64,000 bases of DNA, from positions 1 to 64,000 of the forward strand of contig CANARY010000007.1 of the NCBI GenBank assembly GCA_947364235.1. The letters are read 5' to 3'. The notes under the pieces are model-generated. The model ran no database searches, was not told where the DNA came from, and saw only the letters and a list, made by a program, of their open reading frames with translations. This stretch comes from an uncultured Candidatus Melainabacteria bacterium. Lineage in GTDB: Bacteria; Cyanobacteriota; Vampirovibrionia; Gastranaerophilales; Gastranaerophilaceae. Positions 10,306 to 18,951 of the stretch are shown piece after piece (the stretch's first letter is position 1; every line of letters starts with the position of its first letter). A program made the position numbers and the translations under genes.

Positions 10306-10320
10306 GCTTAGAATCTAAGC
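10306..10320. repeat. Short perfect inverted repeat
   Basis: GCTTAGA-A-TCTAAGC lies between the start of secA and the end of the DciA-like gene. It has no T run on the downstream side in either direction, so it is not a typical terminator; an operator or RNA hairpin is possible. The rest of the 10191-10336 gap holds AT-rich sequence with TTGTAAA. Confidence 0.4.
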
Positions 10321-10336
10321 GCAAAAAACAACATGA

Positions 10337-10681
10337 TTAAGTGAGCATCCATTTCTTGGGGTCAAATTTAAAATCTACAACACGCATTTTAAGTGATTTT
10401 AAATAAGGTTCAAACTTCTTTAATAAAATGACTTTGTAAAGCGAAAGTTCCTGTGCAACAATCGGATTTTCGCAAGCAATAACCATAACTCCGCCTGGAA
10501 GCATACTATAAGGCTGGGATTTCCCTATGAATTTTTGCGGCAGAATTTTATCCCAGAAGTTTTTGAGATTAGTTCTGGTGATAGCTTTTTTTAGCTGCGG
10601 ATTATCCATCATCGAGCTGATGATGTTATCTACCCCTTCAAAATCTGTATAAAGAATTTTTTTCATTGTTTGTGCTATCAT
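10337..10681 (-). CDS. DUF721 / DciA-like protein
   Basis: 114 residues with the DUF721 pattern: a tryptophan followed by a basic patch (FWDKILPQKFIGKSQPY), then a glycine-rich strand turn (LPGGVMVIACENPIVAQELSLYK) and a lysine-rich end. DciA proteins help to load the replicative helicase DnaB in bacteria without DnaC/DnaI. A second ATG six codons in (10666) is equally possible. It is divergent from nrnA, with their starts only seven bases apart, so each promoter must overlap the other gene. Assignment rests on pattern only. Confidence 0.55.
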   Translation of the reverse strand: MIAQTMKKILYTDFEGVDNIISSMMDNPQLKKAITRTNLKNFWDKILPQKFIGKSQPYSMLPGGVMVIACENPIVAQELSLYKVILLKKFEPYLKSLKMRVVDFKFDPKKWMLT

Positions 10682-10688
10682 TTAATAT

Positions 10689-11636
10689 ATGACTTGTAAT
10701 TTAGATGATATCATAAAATCTTCGGGAAAGATACTGCTTTTATCACACATGAACCCTGACGGCGATACGCTTGGTTCTATGTGCGCAATGTATAGCATGA
10801 TTCTTAACAGGTTTAAGAAGAAAGCTGATATGAATGTTGTTTCAAGCATTCCATTAAATTATAAATTCCTGCCGAATGTTGAAAAAGCTCAAAGATATTA
10901 TGATAAATCACTTGTATATGATTTAGTAATTTCTTTAGATGTTGCTGCAATAGACAGAGTTTTAGATTCAAAAATTCTTTTTGATAAAGCTAAGGTTTCG
11001 GTTAATATTGATCACCATAAAACAAACCCTAAATTTGGCGATTATCAAATTATTAACCCTAATGCAAGCTCTTGCGGAGAAGTTTTGTATGATTATTTTA
11101 AAGAACATGGCTGGGAAATTGATAAAGATTCGGCAGTCTGTCTTTATACTGCAATTATGACAGATACAGGAAACTTCAGGTTTGAAAATACTTCTTCAAA
11201 CTGCTTGAGAGCTGCAGCAGAACTAGTAGATAAAGGTGCTCACCCGAATTCAATATATAAAAAATGCTACGAAACGAAGACTAAAAATTTTGTAATGTTC
11301 CAAAATTATTGTGTTAACAATGCTGTATTTCTTGATGACAATAAAATTGCTTATACTACTGTTTATAAAAAAGATTTGGAAAAATTTTCAGCAGGGGATG
11401 ATTATACAGACGGAATTGCAGAAACACTTCGTGCAATAGATACAACAGAAGTATCTTTTGTTGCGAAAGAAGTTGATTCAAAGCTTACAAAAATCTCTAT
11501 GCGCTCAAAAGGGATTGATGTTGCTGAAATTTGCGGTAAGTTTGGAGGCGGAGGACATACTTTTGCAGCAGGGTGTACTATAAAAGCCGGAGTGAAAGAT
11601 GCTGCTGCAAAAGTATTGAGAGAAATTAAGCTATGA
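10689..11636 (+). CDS. nrnA: DHH/DHHA1 phosphoesterase, NrnA-like oligoribonuclease / pAp phosphatase
   Basis: 315 residues. The DHH domain shows SHMNPDGDTLGS, an aspartate in VISLDVA and the signature NIDHHKTN; the C-terminal DHHA1 domain ends GGGGHTFAAG. NrnA family enzymes degrade nano-RNAs and dephosphorylate 3'-phosphoadenosine-5'-phosphate. The ATG lacks a ribosome binding site, but an extended -10 (TGCTATCAT, 10673-10681) ends seven bases before it, suggesting a leaderless mRNA. It heads an operon whose next two genes each overlap by four bases. Confidence 0.85.
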   Translation: MTCNLDDIIKSSGKILLLSHMNPDGDTLGSMCAMYSMILNRFKKKADMNVVSSIPLNYKFLPNVEKAQRYYDKSLVYDLVISLDVAAIDRVLDSKILFDKAKVSVNIDHHKTNPKFGDYQIINPNASSCGEVLYDYFKEHGWEIDKDSAVCLYTAIMTDTGNFRFENTSSNCLRAAAELVDKGAHPNSIYKKCYETKTKNFVMFQNYCVNNAVFLDDNKIAYTTVYKKDLEKFSAGDDYTDGIAETLRAIDTTEVSFVAKEVDSKLTKISMRSKGIDVAEICGKFGGGGHTFAAGCTIKAGVKDAAAKVLREIKL

Positions 11637-12496
11637 GATTAAAAACACTTAAAAGTATAATCAATTCTGTTGTAGAAAATGACTTTTTCGGAATGGCATC
11701 TGAAATGGGATTTATGCTTTGTATAGGAATATGCCCTTTTATATTATTTTTAACCGCACTTTTTGGATATATTGGAAAACAATATTTCATGCAGCCGATA
11801 TTTATTTTTATGCAGAATATTATGCCGCACGATGTTTTAAATCTTGTTAATACAGTCTTAAATGAAGTGTTCTTTTTTAAACGCGATGGGCTGGTTGCTG
11901 TTTTAGGATTTTGTATAACTCTTTTCCTTTCGACGAATACAATGGCAATTGTGGCAAAGGGGTTAAACAGAGCTTATAAAGTAAAAGAAACTCGAAGTTT
12001 TTTATACTCAAGGCTTTTGGCTCTAATTATGGTTTTTGTTAATACACTTGTTTTATTTTTAAGCATAACTCTTATCGTATTTGGTAAAGTTATAATGAAA
12101 TTCCTTGTTTCATATATTGGAATGACCCAGCACTTTGCAGATATTATGCTTTTTGTGCGCTGGCCGGTTGCATTCTTCACCTTGTTTATAATGGCGTATT
12201 TAAGTTACTATATACTTCCCGACTTAAGCGGAAACGAACGTCTTAGAAGAAAAAGTGCATTCCCTGGTTCAATTTTCTTCTGTGTTTCCTGGCTTTTAGG
12301 CTCATGGCTGTTTTCTGTTTATATTAATAACCTGCATACTTATAACTTTGTCTACGGTACTATTGCGGGCTTTGCTGTTATGATGATGTGGCTTTACTAT
12401 ACTTCAATTCTTATCCTGATAGGAGGAGAAATTAATTCCCAGTTGTTTGAAAAACTCGAACGAAAAGAAGAGCTAAAGCTTAAAAGGGCAAAATGA
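11633..12496 (+). CDS. YihY/BrkB family inner-membrane protein
   Basis: 287 residues with six or seven membrane segments. The YihY (formerly BrkB / RNase BN) family signature is seen in EMGFMLCIGICPFILFLTALFG near the N-terminus, a central LSTNTMAIVAKGLNRAY and a C-terminal YGTIAGFAVMMMWLYYTSILILIGGEIN. Despite early reports it is not a ribonuclease; its transport or structural role is unsettled. The start overlaps the nrnA stop (ATGA). Confidence 0.85.
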   Translation: MRLKTLKSIINSVVENDFFGMASEMGFMLCIGICPFILFLTALFGYIGKQYFMQPIFIFMQNIMPHDVLNLVNTVLNEVFFFKRDGLVAVLGFCITLFLSTNTMAIVAKGLNRAYKVKETRSFLYSRLLALIMVFVNTLVLFLSITLIVFGKVIMKFLVSYIGMTQHFADIMLFVRWPVAFFTLFIMAYLSYYILPDLSGNERLRRKSAFPGSIFFCVSWLLGSWLFSVYINNLHTYNFVYGTIAGFAVMMMWLYYTSILILIGGEINSQLFEKLERKEELKLKRAK

Positions 12497-13053
12497 TAAC
12501 AAGATATAAAGAATATTTGAAATTTCTTGATGAAAAACTGACAAAAATGTTTTTGAATCAAGCTCCTTTTATTAAGTGTCAAGAAGGATGTGCATATTGC
12601 TGTAAAGAAGGTGAATATCCGTTATCTGAACTTGAGTACGTATACCTTATGTTTGCTTATGAAGCGCTGGCGCTTGATATCAAAGAAAAAATTAATGAAA
12701 ATATTTTGGAGTTAATAAATTCTAAAAAAACAAAAATGTATCAGTGCCCGTTTTTAATAGATAATAAATGCGCTGTATATACCAACAGAGCTATAATCTG
12801 TAGAACATTCGGACTTCTTTCTTACGACCAAAAAGGTAAAAAAAAGATGCCATTTTGTGTAGATTTAGGTTTAAACTATGCAAATGTTTTCAAAGACGGA
12901 ATTATTTCAGGTAATGCTGAAGATGGAACAGAACCTGCTGCATATAATATTGATAGAAGATTTTTGAGAAGTTCAAAATTTGAAGAAGAGTTCAATATTT
13001 TCTTTGGTGAAGATAAGCCGCTTCTGAAATGGCTTGAAGAAGATTTTATTTAA
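12493..13053 (+). CDS. YkgJ-family cysteine cluster protein
   Basis: 186 residues carrying the CxxxCxxCC arrangement (CQEGCAYCC) plus CPFLIDNKCAVY, RTFG after a conserved CR and a late PFCVDLGLN. This family (UPF0153/YkgJ) probably binds zinc or an Fe-S cluster; its role is unknown. The start overlaps the YihY stop by four bases. The 3' end overlaps the convergent 81-residue gene by eight bases. Confidence 0.8.
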   Translation: MITRYKEYLKFLDEKLTKMFLNQAPFIKCQEGCAYCCKEGEYPLSELEYVYLMFAYEALALDIKEKINENILELINSKKTKMYQCPFLIDNKCAVYTNRAIICRTFGLLSYDQKGKKKMPFCVDLGLNYANVFKDGIISGNAEDGTEPAAYNIDRRFLRSSKFEEEFNIFFGEDKPLLKWLEEDFI

Positions 13054-13291
13054 TCAAAGTAGATATAAATCTGATAGAGTCGTCTTTCAATTCTCTTACG
13101 AAATCTTTAGCGATTTTAGAAAGCGGTCTGTTGTCGATTTTATCGAAAATAGCGTAAATAGGGTCCCCGCCGTTGTTAAATCTCATTTGTCTGTCTTGTT
13201 TATTCAAATAATAGAAAGTAAAGTCTTCTGGAATTTCTAAAGCACCAGCCGGTTTTTTATTTCTTTCAATAGCGTCAAATGTAGCTGCCAT
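13046..13291 (-). CDS. Small orphan protein, 81 residues
   Basis: Not recognised. A compact, charged, soluble protein with no signal peptide or membrane helix (MAATFDAIERNKKP at the N-terminus, FISTLIK at the end). A purine-rich leader (AGAGAGAGAGTAAAG) is the likely ribosome binding site. It has its own promoter of the TGTAAC class. Convergent overlap of eight bases with the YkgJ gene. Likely a lineage-specific gene. Confidence 0.65.
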   Translation of the reverse strand: MAATFDAIERNKKPAGALEIPEDFTFYYLNKQDRQMRFNNGGDPIYAIFDKIDNRPLSKIAKDFVRELKDDSIRFISTLIK

Positions 13292-13315
13292 AATCTTTAC
13301 TCTCTCTCTGTTTAT

Positions 13316-13367
13316 CTCTTACATATATATAAAGTATACAAAGTTCTAAAAATTGCCTTATTGTAAC
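13316..13367 (-). promoter_or_regulatory. TGTAAC-class promoter of 81-residue gene
   Basis: Reading the minus strand: GTTACAA box (13362-13367), TTAGAA (13344-13349) as -35, then TATACTTTATATATATGTAAGAG as spacer plus -10. The same ACTTTATATATAT-TAAGA core recurs before the genes at 34852, 39284 and 63710. Confidence 0.5.
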
Positions 13368-13390
13368 GAAATGTTAAGTTGAATAATAAA

Positions 13391-13419
13391 TTGCATTTTT
13401 TTAAGAATAATGTTAAGAT
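13391..13419 (+). promoter_or_regulatory. Sigma-70 type promoter of ispF
   Basis: TTGCAT, a 17-base spacer and TAAGAT, followed by GAGGAT and the ispF ATG at 13443. Confidence 0.6.
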
Positions 13420-13442
13420 ATGTAAAAAATGAGGATAAACTT

Positions 13443-13937
13443 ATGGCAGAGCAAAAATTAAGAGTAGGTATCGGGTATGATATTCACAAATTAGTTGAAG
13501 GCAGAGAGCTTGTTATTGGCGGAATAAAAATACCTTATGATAAAGGGTTAGAAGGTCATTCTGATGCGGATGTACTTATCCACGCGATTATTGATGCGCT
13601 TTTAGGTGCACTTGCAATGGACGATATTGGTACATTGTTTCCGGATACAGATGATAGGTTTAAAGATGCGAACAGTATTTTACTGTTAAAAAGAGTTTAT
13701 GATAAAATTCAGATGGCAGGATACTGGATTAGTAACATTGACACTAATATCATTGCTCAAGCTCCTAAGATGATGCCTTACATAGCTGAAATGAAAGAAG
13801 TTTTAGCTCCAATTTTAGGACTTGATGAGACAGATATTTCTATTAAAGCCAAAACGAAAGAACAGCTTGATGCAGTAGGTGAAAAGCTTGCAATAGAAGC
13901 GCAGGCAGTTGTTCTTTTAGAAAGAATAGGATCATAA
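13443..13937 (+). CDS. ispF: 2-C-methyl-D-erythritol 2,4-cyclodiphosphate synthase
   Basis: 164 residues, the normal family size. It makes the cyclic diphosphate intermediate of the MEP isoprenoid pathway. Metal-binding DIHKL near the N-terminus, the GHSDADVLIHAI motif, the FPDTDDRFK loop and the C-terminal AKTKEQLDAVG are all present. The ATG at 13443 has GAGGAT seven bases upstream; an earlier ATG at 13410 lies within the promoter. It is a single-gene transcript closed by its own terminator. Confidence 0.96.
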   Translation: MAEQKLRVGIGYDIHKLVEGRELVIGGIKIPYDKGLEGHSDADVLIHAIIDALLGALAMDDIGTLFPDTDDRFKDANSILLLKRVYDKIQMAGYWISNIDTNIIAQAPKMMPYIAEMKEVLAPILGLDETDISIKAKTKEQLDAVGEKLAIEAQAVVLLERIGS

Positions 13938-13966
13938 AAAAGGAGCTTTAAAGCTCCTTTTTTTTT
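13936..13966. terminator. Bidirectional terminator between ispF and fabZ
   Basis: AAAGGAGCTT / AAGCTCCTTT palindrome with an A run on one side and a T run on the other. It serves ispF on plus and the long lipid A/DAP operon on minus. Confidence 0.9.
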
Positions 13967-13971
13967 ACCAC

Positions 13972-14412
13972 TTATTTAAGTGCAACTATCATATCAGCTT
14001 CGATACAAACTTTGCCGTCAACATAACCAACGCCGTGGCTCTTGCAGATAGGGCCTTTAACTTTTGTGCATTCGATATGCATTTCAAACTTGTCGCCAGG
14101 TCTTACGATATTTTTAAATCTTACATTATCAACTCCTGCGTATAATGTCAGCTTGCCTTTGTATTCAGGCATTGTCATAATAATAGGCGCAGAGCATTGA
14201 GCTAAAGCTTCTAATTGAAGCACGCCCGGCATTACAGGGTTGCCGGGAAAATGACCCTGAAAGAAAGCTTCATTCATTGTAAGATTTTTGTATCCTTTTG
14301 CATATTTGCCTGGAACACATTCTGTAATTCTATCTACCAGTAAAAAAGGATATCTGTGCGGAATCATTTCCATGATTTGCATAGTATCAAAGGTTAAAAT
14401 TTCTTCTGTCAT
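13972..14412 (-). CDS. fabZ: 3-hydroxyacyl-ACP dehydratase FabZ
   Basis: 146 residues, a hotdog-fold dehydratase of fatty acid elongation. IPHRYPFLLVDRI begins the fold, and the catalytic histidine and glutamate lie in GHFPGNPVMPGVLQLEALAQ. It is the last gene of a seven-gene minus-strand operon and sits 12 bases after lpxC. The gene pair matches the common lpxC-fabZ order, but lpxA, which usually follows, is absent: a terminator comes next. Confidence 0.96.
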   Translation of the reverse strand: MTEEILTFDTMQIMEMIPHRYPFLLVDRITECVPGKYAKGYKNLTMNEAFFQGHFPGNPVMPGVLQLEALAQCSAPIIMTMPEYKGKLTLYAGVDNVRFKNIVRPGDKFEMHIECTKVKGPICKSHGVGYVDGKVCIEADMIVALK

Positions 14413-14424
14413 AATAATCTCCTT

Positions 14425-15261
14425 CTATAATTTTATAAGTTTTGTTTTTAAAACTTGTGCAGCTTTAGTGTGAACAGCGTGTCCTGCTTCTTTTACCAGA
14501 ATTTGGGCTCTTAAATTAAGAGGTGAAACACCTGCAAGATACAAATCGCCGATTAAGTCAAGTATTTTATGCTTAATAGGTTCATCTTTAGATCGAAGTT
14601 CTGTTGTATATCCTTCGTCTTTAAGTCCTACGGTGTTATCAATAGTAACTCCTTTTGCAAATCCCAGCATCTGGTATTTTTTCAAATCTTTATAGAAACC
14701 GAATGTTCTTGCTTCAATGATTTCTTCAAGGTTATTGTTATCCATTGTCACCCATCTATTTTTTAATTCAGGATGGTCGTAATTTACAGCGTATGTAATT
14801 CTTAAGTCTTTATCAGGCAGAATTACAAGGCTGGTTTTTCCGTTAAGGTAATAAACAGGTTCGCTTACAGTGTACAAATCATTGTTTACTCCTTCTATGC
14901 CGGCTTGTTTAAACAGTTCCACCCAAACTTTAGAGCTGCCGTCAAATATTGGCATTTCTGTTTCAGAAAGATAAACATCAATTGAGTCAATTCCGCAGAT
15001 GGCGCAAGCTGCAACAAAATGTTCACAAAGCATTGCTTTATATTTGTAATCGCCGAGAAGTGTCCTGTGCTCTTTGCTGCAAAGCGTTACACAATGGTCT
15101 GTTGAGTATAAGTTCTCAATACATACATCAAACGGAGTGTCAGCACCTTTTGAAAAAATTCTTATTTTACCGCCTCTGGATGGTTTAATTACTACATCGC
15201 AGCTGCGATTTTTCATCAAACCTTTTCCTGATGTTTTAATTTCTGTTTTAATGGTTCCCAT
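14425..15261 (-). CDS. lpxC: UDP-3-O-acyl-N-acetylglucosamine deacetylase
   Basis: 278 residues. Zinc amidase for the first committed step of lipid A synthesis. The zinc ligands are visible in EHFVAAC and in KHKILDLIGDLYLAG (H and D), with the general acid/base histidine in EAGHAVHTKAA. This is slightly short against the usual 300 or so. It follows lpxD by four bases and precedes fabZ. Presence of lpxC and lpxD together says the cell makes lipid A. Confidence 0.95.
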   Translation of the reverse strand: MGTIKTEIKTSGKGLMKNRSCDVVIKPSRGGKIRIFSKGADTPFDVCIENLYSTDHCVTLCSKEHRTLLGDYKYKAMLCEHFVAACAICGIDSIDVYLSETEMPIFDGSSKVWVELFKQAGIEGVNNDLYTVSEPVYYLNGKTSLVILPDKDLRITYAVNYDHPELKNRWVTMDNNNLEEIIEARTFGFYKDLKKYQMLGFAKGVTIDNTVGLKDEGYTTELRSKDEPIKHKILDLIGDLYLAGVSPLNLRAQILVKEAGHAVHTKAAQVLKTKLIKL

Positions 15262-15265
15262 AAAC

Positions 15266-16360
15266 TTATTGTCCGTCTTGCCCTTCTTCGAATGTTTTTA
15301 GAAGCGGTTCGTATTTTTTGAACTTAGCAATCAAATCGCCGGCATCTTTCATTATCTTAAGCTGTTTAATGAATTCTTTTCTTGGAACAGCTGGAGCTCC
15401 AACGACAATAGATTTTGCAGGGAAGCTCTTTGTAACACCTGCTTTTGCCGCTATAATTGTATCATCTCCAATTGAAATGTGGTCAGCAAGTCCTGCTTGG
15501 CCTGCGATTACAACTCTGTCTCCGATGACACAGCTGCCTGCAATACCAACTTGAGAAACAATCATACATCCTTTACCTACGCGGCAGTTATGACCTATCA
15601 TAACTAAGTCGTCAATTTTTGTATTGTCACCGATAACAGTGTTTTCTATAGTTCCTCTGTCAATCGCTGTATTTGCACCGATTTCTACATTGTTTCCGAT
15701 AACAACAGAACCAATTGAAGGTATTTTAAATATAACCTGCTCTACATTGTTTTCTTTGATTTCACCATCTTTACGAGCTTGTTCAATGTTGTTTGGATTT
15801 TCTGTTACAAAGCTGAAGCCATCAGCACCTAAAGAAACTCCGTGGTGTAAAATAACTTTGTTTCCAACTTTAACCCTGTCTCCAATGTTTACTCCAGGGT
15901 GGAAGAAACATTCAGCTCCAATAACAGCACCATTTCCGATGTATCCGTTTGCTAAAATTTTTGTATTATCGCCGATTTGAGCATTTTCAGCGATTACTAC
16001 ATTTGGACCTACTGAAACATTTTGTCCAAGCTTAGCAGAAGGATGAATAGTTGCAGTTGGATGAATACCTTCATTTGTATGAGGTTCTTCATAAAACATT
16101 GTTATAAGTTTCATCATTGCAAGCCTAGGTCTTTCAACTTCAATTGTTGTAAAACCTTCTATATTAACTCCCAATGGAACAAGCGCAGCTTTTGCTTTTG
16201 TCTGGCTAAGGTTGTTGATTTCTTCTTCTCCTAAAGCAAGAGCAAGCGTGTTTTCGTCAGCAAGAAGAGGAGGAGCAATGTTTGTAATAGCTGCATCCTG
16301 AGCTTTTGATAGCATGCCTCCCGTAATTTGTGCAATTTGTTCCAATGTGAAAGTTCTCAT
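15266..16360 (-). CDS. lpxD: UDP-3-O-acylglucosamine N-acyltransferase
   Basis: 364 residues. An N-terminal uridine-binding domain (about 1-100) is followed by a left-handed beta helix of hexapeptide repeats ([38 protein letters not shown] with the catalytic histidine) and a C-terminal helical tail. It adds the second 3-hydroxyacyl chain in lipid A synthesis. GGAGTG precedes the ATG. Confidence 0.95.
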   Translation of the reverse strand: MRTFTLEQIAQITGGMLSKAQDAAITNIAPPLLADENTLALALGEEEINNLSQTKAKAALVPLGVNIEGFTTIEVERPRLAMMKLITMFYEEPHTNEGIHPTATIHPSAKLGQNVSVGPNVVIAENAQIGDNTKILANGYIGNGAVIGAECFFHPGVNIGDRVKVGNKVILHHGVSLGADGFSFVTENPNNIEQARKDGEIKENNVEQVIFKIPSIGSVVIGNNVEIGANTAIDRGTIENTVIGDNTKIDDLVMIGHNCRVGKGCMIVSQVGIAGSCVIGDRVVIAGQAGLADHISIGDDTIIAAKAGVTKSFPAKSIVVGAPAVPRKEFIKQLKIMKDAGDLIAKFKKYEPLLKTFEEGQDGQ

Positions 16361-16375
16361 AATACACTCCTTTAT

Positions 16376-16843
16376 TTATTTTAAACATTTATTAATAACA
16401 TTTGTTGTAGATTTACCTTGAACAAATTCGATAAACTCTACTTTGATATTGTTTCTTTGAACAATTTCTTTCTCTGGTAAAGTTTCTAAGGTGTAATCTG
16501 CTCCTTTAGTGTAGATATCCGGCTTCATTGCTTCTAAAAGCTTTGCCGGAGATCTATCTTCAAATAATACCACATAATCAATACAGCTCAAAGCGCTTAA
16601 CATTTCAGCCCTGTCTTCTTCACAATTAATAGGTCTGCTGTCGCCTTTAATGAGTTTTACTGATTTATCTGAATTGAGCATTACAACTGAATAATCGGCA
16701 AGCGATTTTGTTTTTTGTAAGTAACGAATATGTCCTACATGCAGAATATCAAAACATCCGTTTGTTGCAGCATAAATTTTACCTTCTGACTGTCCTTTTC
16801 TAACGATGTTTATAATATCTTCTTGTGAAACTAATTTACTCAA
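16376..16843 (-). CDS. rfaE2: D-glycero-beta-D-manno-heptose 1-phosphate adenylyltransferase-like (RfaE domain II)
   Basis: 155 residues, a stand-alone nucleotidyltransferase domain. GCFDILHVGHIRYL contains the HxGH nucleotide-binding motif, and MLNSDKSVKLIKGDSRPI plus YTKGADYTLETLPEKEIV are typical of the HldE C-terminal domain. It makes ADP-heptose for the LPS inner core, fitting its place in front of lpxD. The start is a TTG at 16843 directly after the previous stop, with AGGGA just upstream, so it depends on translational coupling. Confidence 0.85.
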   Translation of the reverse strand: MSKLVSQEDIINIVRKGQSEGKIYAATNGCFDILHVGHIRYLQKTKSLADYSVVMLNSDKSVKLIKGDSRPINCEEDRAEMLSALSCIDYVVLFEDRSPAKLLEAMKPDIYTKGADYTLETLPEKEIVQRNNIKVEFIEFVQGKSTTNVINKCLK

Positions 16844-17053
16844 TTATCCCTGCCTCTTAAATTTATCTATTGCAATATTTATACCATCTTTTATTCTTTC
16901 AAATGTTTCAGCAACAGAAGAAATATGTATATTTCTTTCTAAAGGCATTTCTTTAGGCAATACTCCTGTTGATTCTGCAAGATGTTTTGCTTGTTTCATT
17001 TTTCTATCAGTAGGTCTTATTGTTATATTTCCAGCTACTTTTTTTACATTCAT
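16844..17053 (-). CDS. Small orphan protein between asd and rfaE2
   Basis: 69 residues, basic and helical (IRPTDRKMKQAKHLAES; FERIKDGINIAIDKFKRQG). Not recognised. It sits three bases after asd and ends flush against the rfaE2 start, so it belongs to the operon. There is no signal peptide and no membrane segment. Confidence 0.65.
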   Translation of the reverse strand: MNVKKVAGNITIRPTDRKMKQAKHLAESTGVLPKEMPLERNIHISSVAETFERIKDGINIAIDKFKRQG

Positions 17054-17055
17054 TC

Positions 17056-18069
17056 TTAGAATAACCCCATTTCAATAACTCTCTTGCAAATTCTAACAGT
17101 GTTTAAAGCTGCTCCAATTCTTAAATTGTCAGCAACACACCACAATGATATGCCGTTATTAAACGCCAGATTTTTTCTGATACGTCCTGCAAAAACAGGG
17201 TCAACTCCGCTCGCATCACGGGTTGTCGGATATTCAAAGTTTTCAGGATTATCTATAACTTTAACTCCGTAAGCATTTTCTAAAATAGCACGAATTTCTT
17301 CCGGCTCCACTTTTTCCCCGAATTCAATATCTACAGCTTCGCTGTGCCCGTTAAATACAGGTACTCTTGCAGCTGTGCAGGAAATTTTTACACTTTCGTC
17401 CAAATGAAGAATTTTTCTTGTTTCATTAACAACTTTCATTTCTTCTTTTGTGTAACCGTTTTCGCAGAATACATCAATTTGAGGTATTACATTGAATGAA
17501 ATAGGTTTTTTAAAACATTTATTTTCAAACTCTCTTCCTTCAAGATTCGCAGTTGTATCGTCTCTCAGCTCGTTTATAGCAGCAAGTCCTGCTCCTGATA
17601 CAGCCTGATAAGTAGAGACAATAAGCCTTTTAATATCAAATTTTTTCAAAGGTTCGAGAATAAGCATAAGCTGTGAAGTAGAACAATTCGGGTTCGCAAT
17701 TATACCTTTATGCTTTTTTAAATCTTCATCATTTACTCCCGCAATTACAAGCGGAACATCTTTTTCCATTCTAAAAGCTGATGAATTATCAATTATTACG
17801 CCCCCGCGTTTAACAATTTCTGGAGCAAATTTCTGGCTTGTTGAGCCGCCTGCAGATGCCATTACTATATCAATATCATCAAAAATTTCCGGAACAGCTT
17901 CTTCTACGGTATATTCTTGCCCTTTAAAATTGATTTTTGAGCCTGCACTTCTTGCAGAAGATAAAAATCGGATACTTTCAAACTCAATACCTAACTCTTC
18001 TGTAATTTTAGTAATTTCTCTTCCTACGACGCCTGTTGCGCCTAAAATTGCTATTCTTGGTTTTCTCAT
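17056..18069 (-). CDS. asd: Aspartate-semialdehyde dehydrogenase
   Basis: 337 residues, full length. NADPH-dependent reduction of aspartyl phosphate on the way to DAP, lysine, threonine and methionine. GATGVVGREI is the nucleotide-binding loop, NPNCSTSQLM carries the catalytic cysteine, and GHSEAVDIEF the substrate-binding region with the active histidine. It follows dapB by nine bases. Confidence 0.96.
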   Translation of the reverse strand: MRKPRIAILGATGVVGREITKITEELGIEFESIRFLSSARSAGSKINFKGQEYTVEEAVPEIFDDIDIVMASAGGSTSQKFAPEIVKRGGVIIDNSSAFRMEKDVPLVIAGVNDEDLKKHKGIIANPNCSTSQLMLILEPLKKFDIKRLIVSTYQAVSGAGLAAINELRDDTTANLEGREFENKCFKKPISFNVIPQIDVFCENGYTKEEMKVVNETRKILHLDESVKISCTAARVPVFNGHSEAVDIEFGEKVEPEEIRAILENAYGVKVIDNPENFEYPTTRDASGVDPVFAGRIRKNLAFNNGISLWCVADNLRIGAALNTVRICKRVIEMGLF

Positions 18070-18078
18070 GTCTTTCCT

Positions 18079-18825
18079 TTATAAAATATTTTCTAAACCG
18101 TATACGAAATTTTTATTTTGATAAACGTGTCTTACAGCCAGCAAAACACCTGCCATGTAACATTCTCTGTTCATAGAATCATGTCTGATAGTTAAAATCT
18201 GACCTCCTGCTCCGAAAATGACTTCTTGCGAAGCAATATAACCAGGCATTCTGACGGAATGTATATGAATGTTATTGTAAGAGCTTGCTCCGCGCGCGCC
18301 TTCTATTGTTTCAACTTCTGCACAATTTCCGGCTGTAAAATTACTATTTTCCTCTGCCATCATTAAAGCTGTTTTAACCGCGGTACCAGATGGAGCATCT
18401 TTTTTCTGGTTGTGATGCAGCTCTATGATTTCTGCATTATCAAAATATTTTGAAGCCATTTGAGCAAATTTCATCATTAAAACAGCACCAGTTGAAAAAT
18501 TTGGAGCAATAAGGCAGCCCAAACTTTTTGATTCAGAAAGTTTTTTGAGCTCTGCAATCTGCTCATCATTTAATCCTGTTGTACCAATTACAATATTAAT
18601 ACCGTTTTGTAAACAGAATAAAGCATTTTGATAAATTGATTTAGGCTGGGTAAAATCAATAAGTACATCAATATTTACGTTATTTTTAGCTTCTTCTATA
18701 GAAGAATATTCACCGTTTTTGATATCTATTTTTGCAGCAAGTGTCATATCTTGAGCATTTTCAACTGCTTTAATAACTTCCTGACCCATTTTACCATTAG
18801 CGCCGCAAACTGCTATATTAATCAT
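18079..18825 (-). CDS. dapB: 4-hydroxy-tetrahydrodipicolinate reductase
   Basis: 248 residues from the ATG at 18825, chosen because GGAGGG stands nine bases upstream; the longer frame to 18897 runs through the promoter. GANGKMGQEV binds NAD(P)H, IGTTGLNDEQI and HHNQKKDAPSGTA are the conserved substrate-binding stretches. It makes tetrahydrodipicolinate for DAP in peptidoglycan and for lysine. First gene of the seven-gene operon that continues into lipid A genes. A TATAAT box lies about 25 bases before the start. Confidence 0.96.
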   Translation of the reverse strand: MINIAVCGANGKMGQEVIKAVENAQDMTLAAKIDIKNGEYSSIEEAKNNVNIDVLIDFTQPKSIYQNALFCLQNGINIVIGTTGLNDEQIAELKKLSESKSLGCLIAPNFSTGAVLMMKFAQMASKYFDNAEIIELHHNQKKDAPSGTAVKTALMMAEENSNFTAGNCAEVETIEGARGASSYNNIHIHSVRMPGYIASQEVIFGAGGQILTIRHDSMNRECYMAGVLLAVRHVYQNKNFVYGLENIL

Positions 18826-18888
18826 TTCAGCCCTCCTATCCGGTACATAAATTATACAACAAACAAAATAAACACAAAATGTAAAGAT

Positions 18889-18951
18889 TTGTAACAATAT
18901 TATATAAAAAGTGTTATAAAAATATATATTGTGGAATATATAAAGTATAAT
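18889..18951 (+). promoter_or_regulatory. Three-block upstream element shared with the 28-residue peptide gene
   Basis: TTTGTAAC (18888-18895), AAAAAGTGTTAT (18906-18917) and TGTGGAATA-N3-AAAGTATAA (18930-18950). The same three blocks, with spacing differing by at most one base, occur at 26254-26315 in front of the 28-residue membrane peptide. Transcription would run to the right, into the hairpin at 19000. Whether the -10 is TATAAA at 18915 or TATAAT at 18946 is not decided. Confidence 0.5.

Noticed and set aside
10306-10320. Hairpin as terminator of the DciA-like gene or secA
   Set aside because: No T run follows it in either direction, and it lies upstream of secA's start.
18895-18950. 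Sigma-54 type promoter in the TGTGGAATA-N3-AAAGTATAA element
   Set aside because: The GG-N10-GC spacing and TTGC half are absent.
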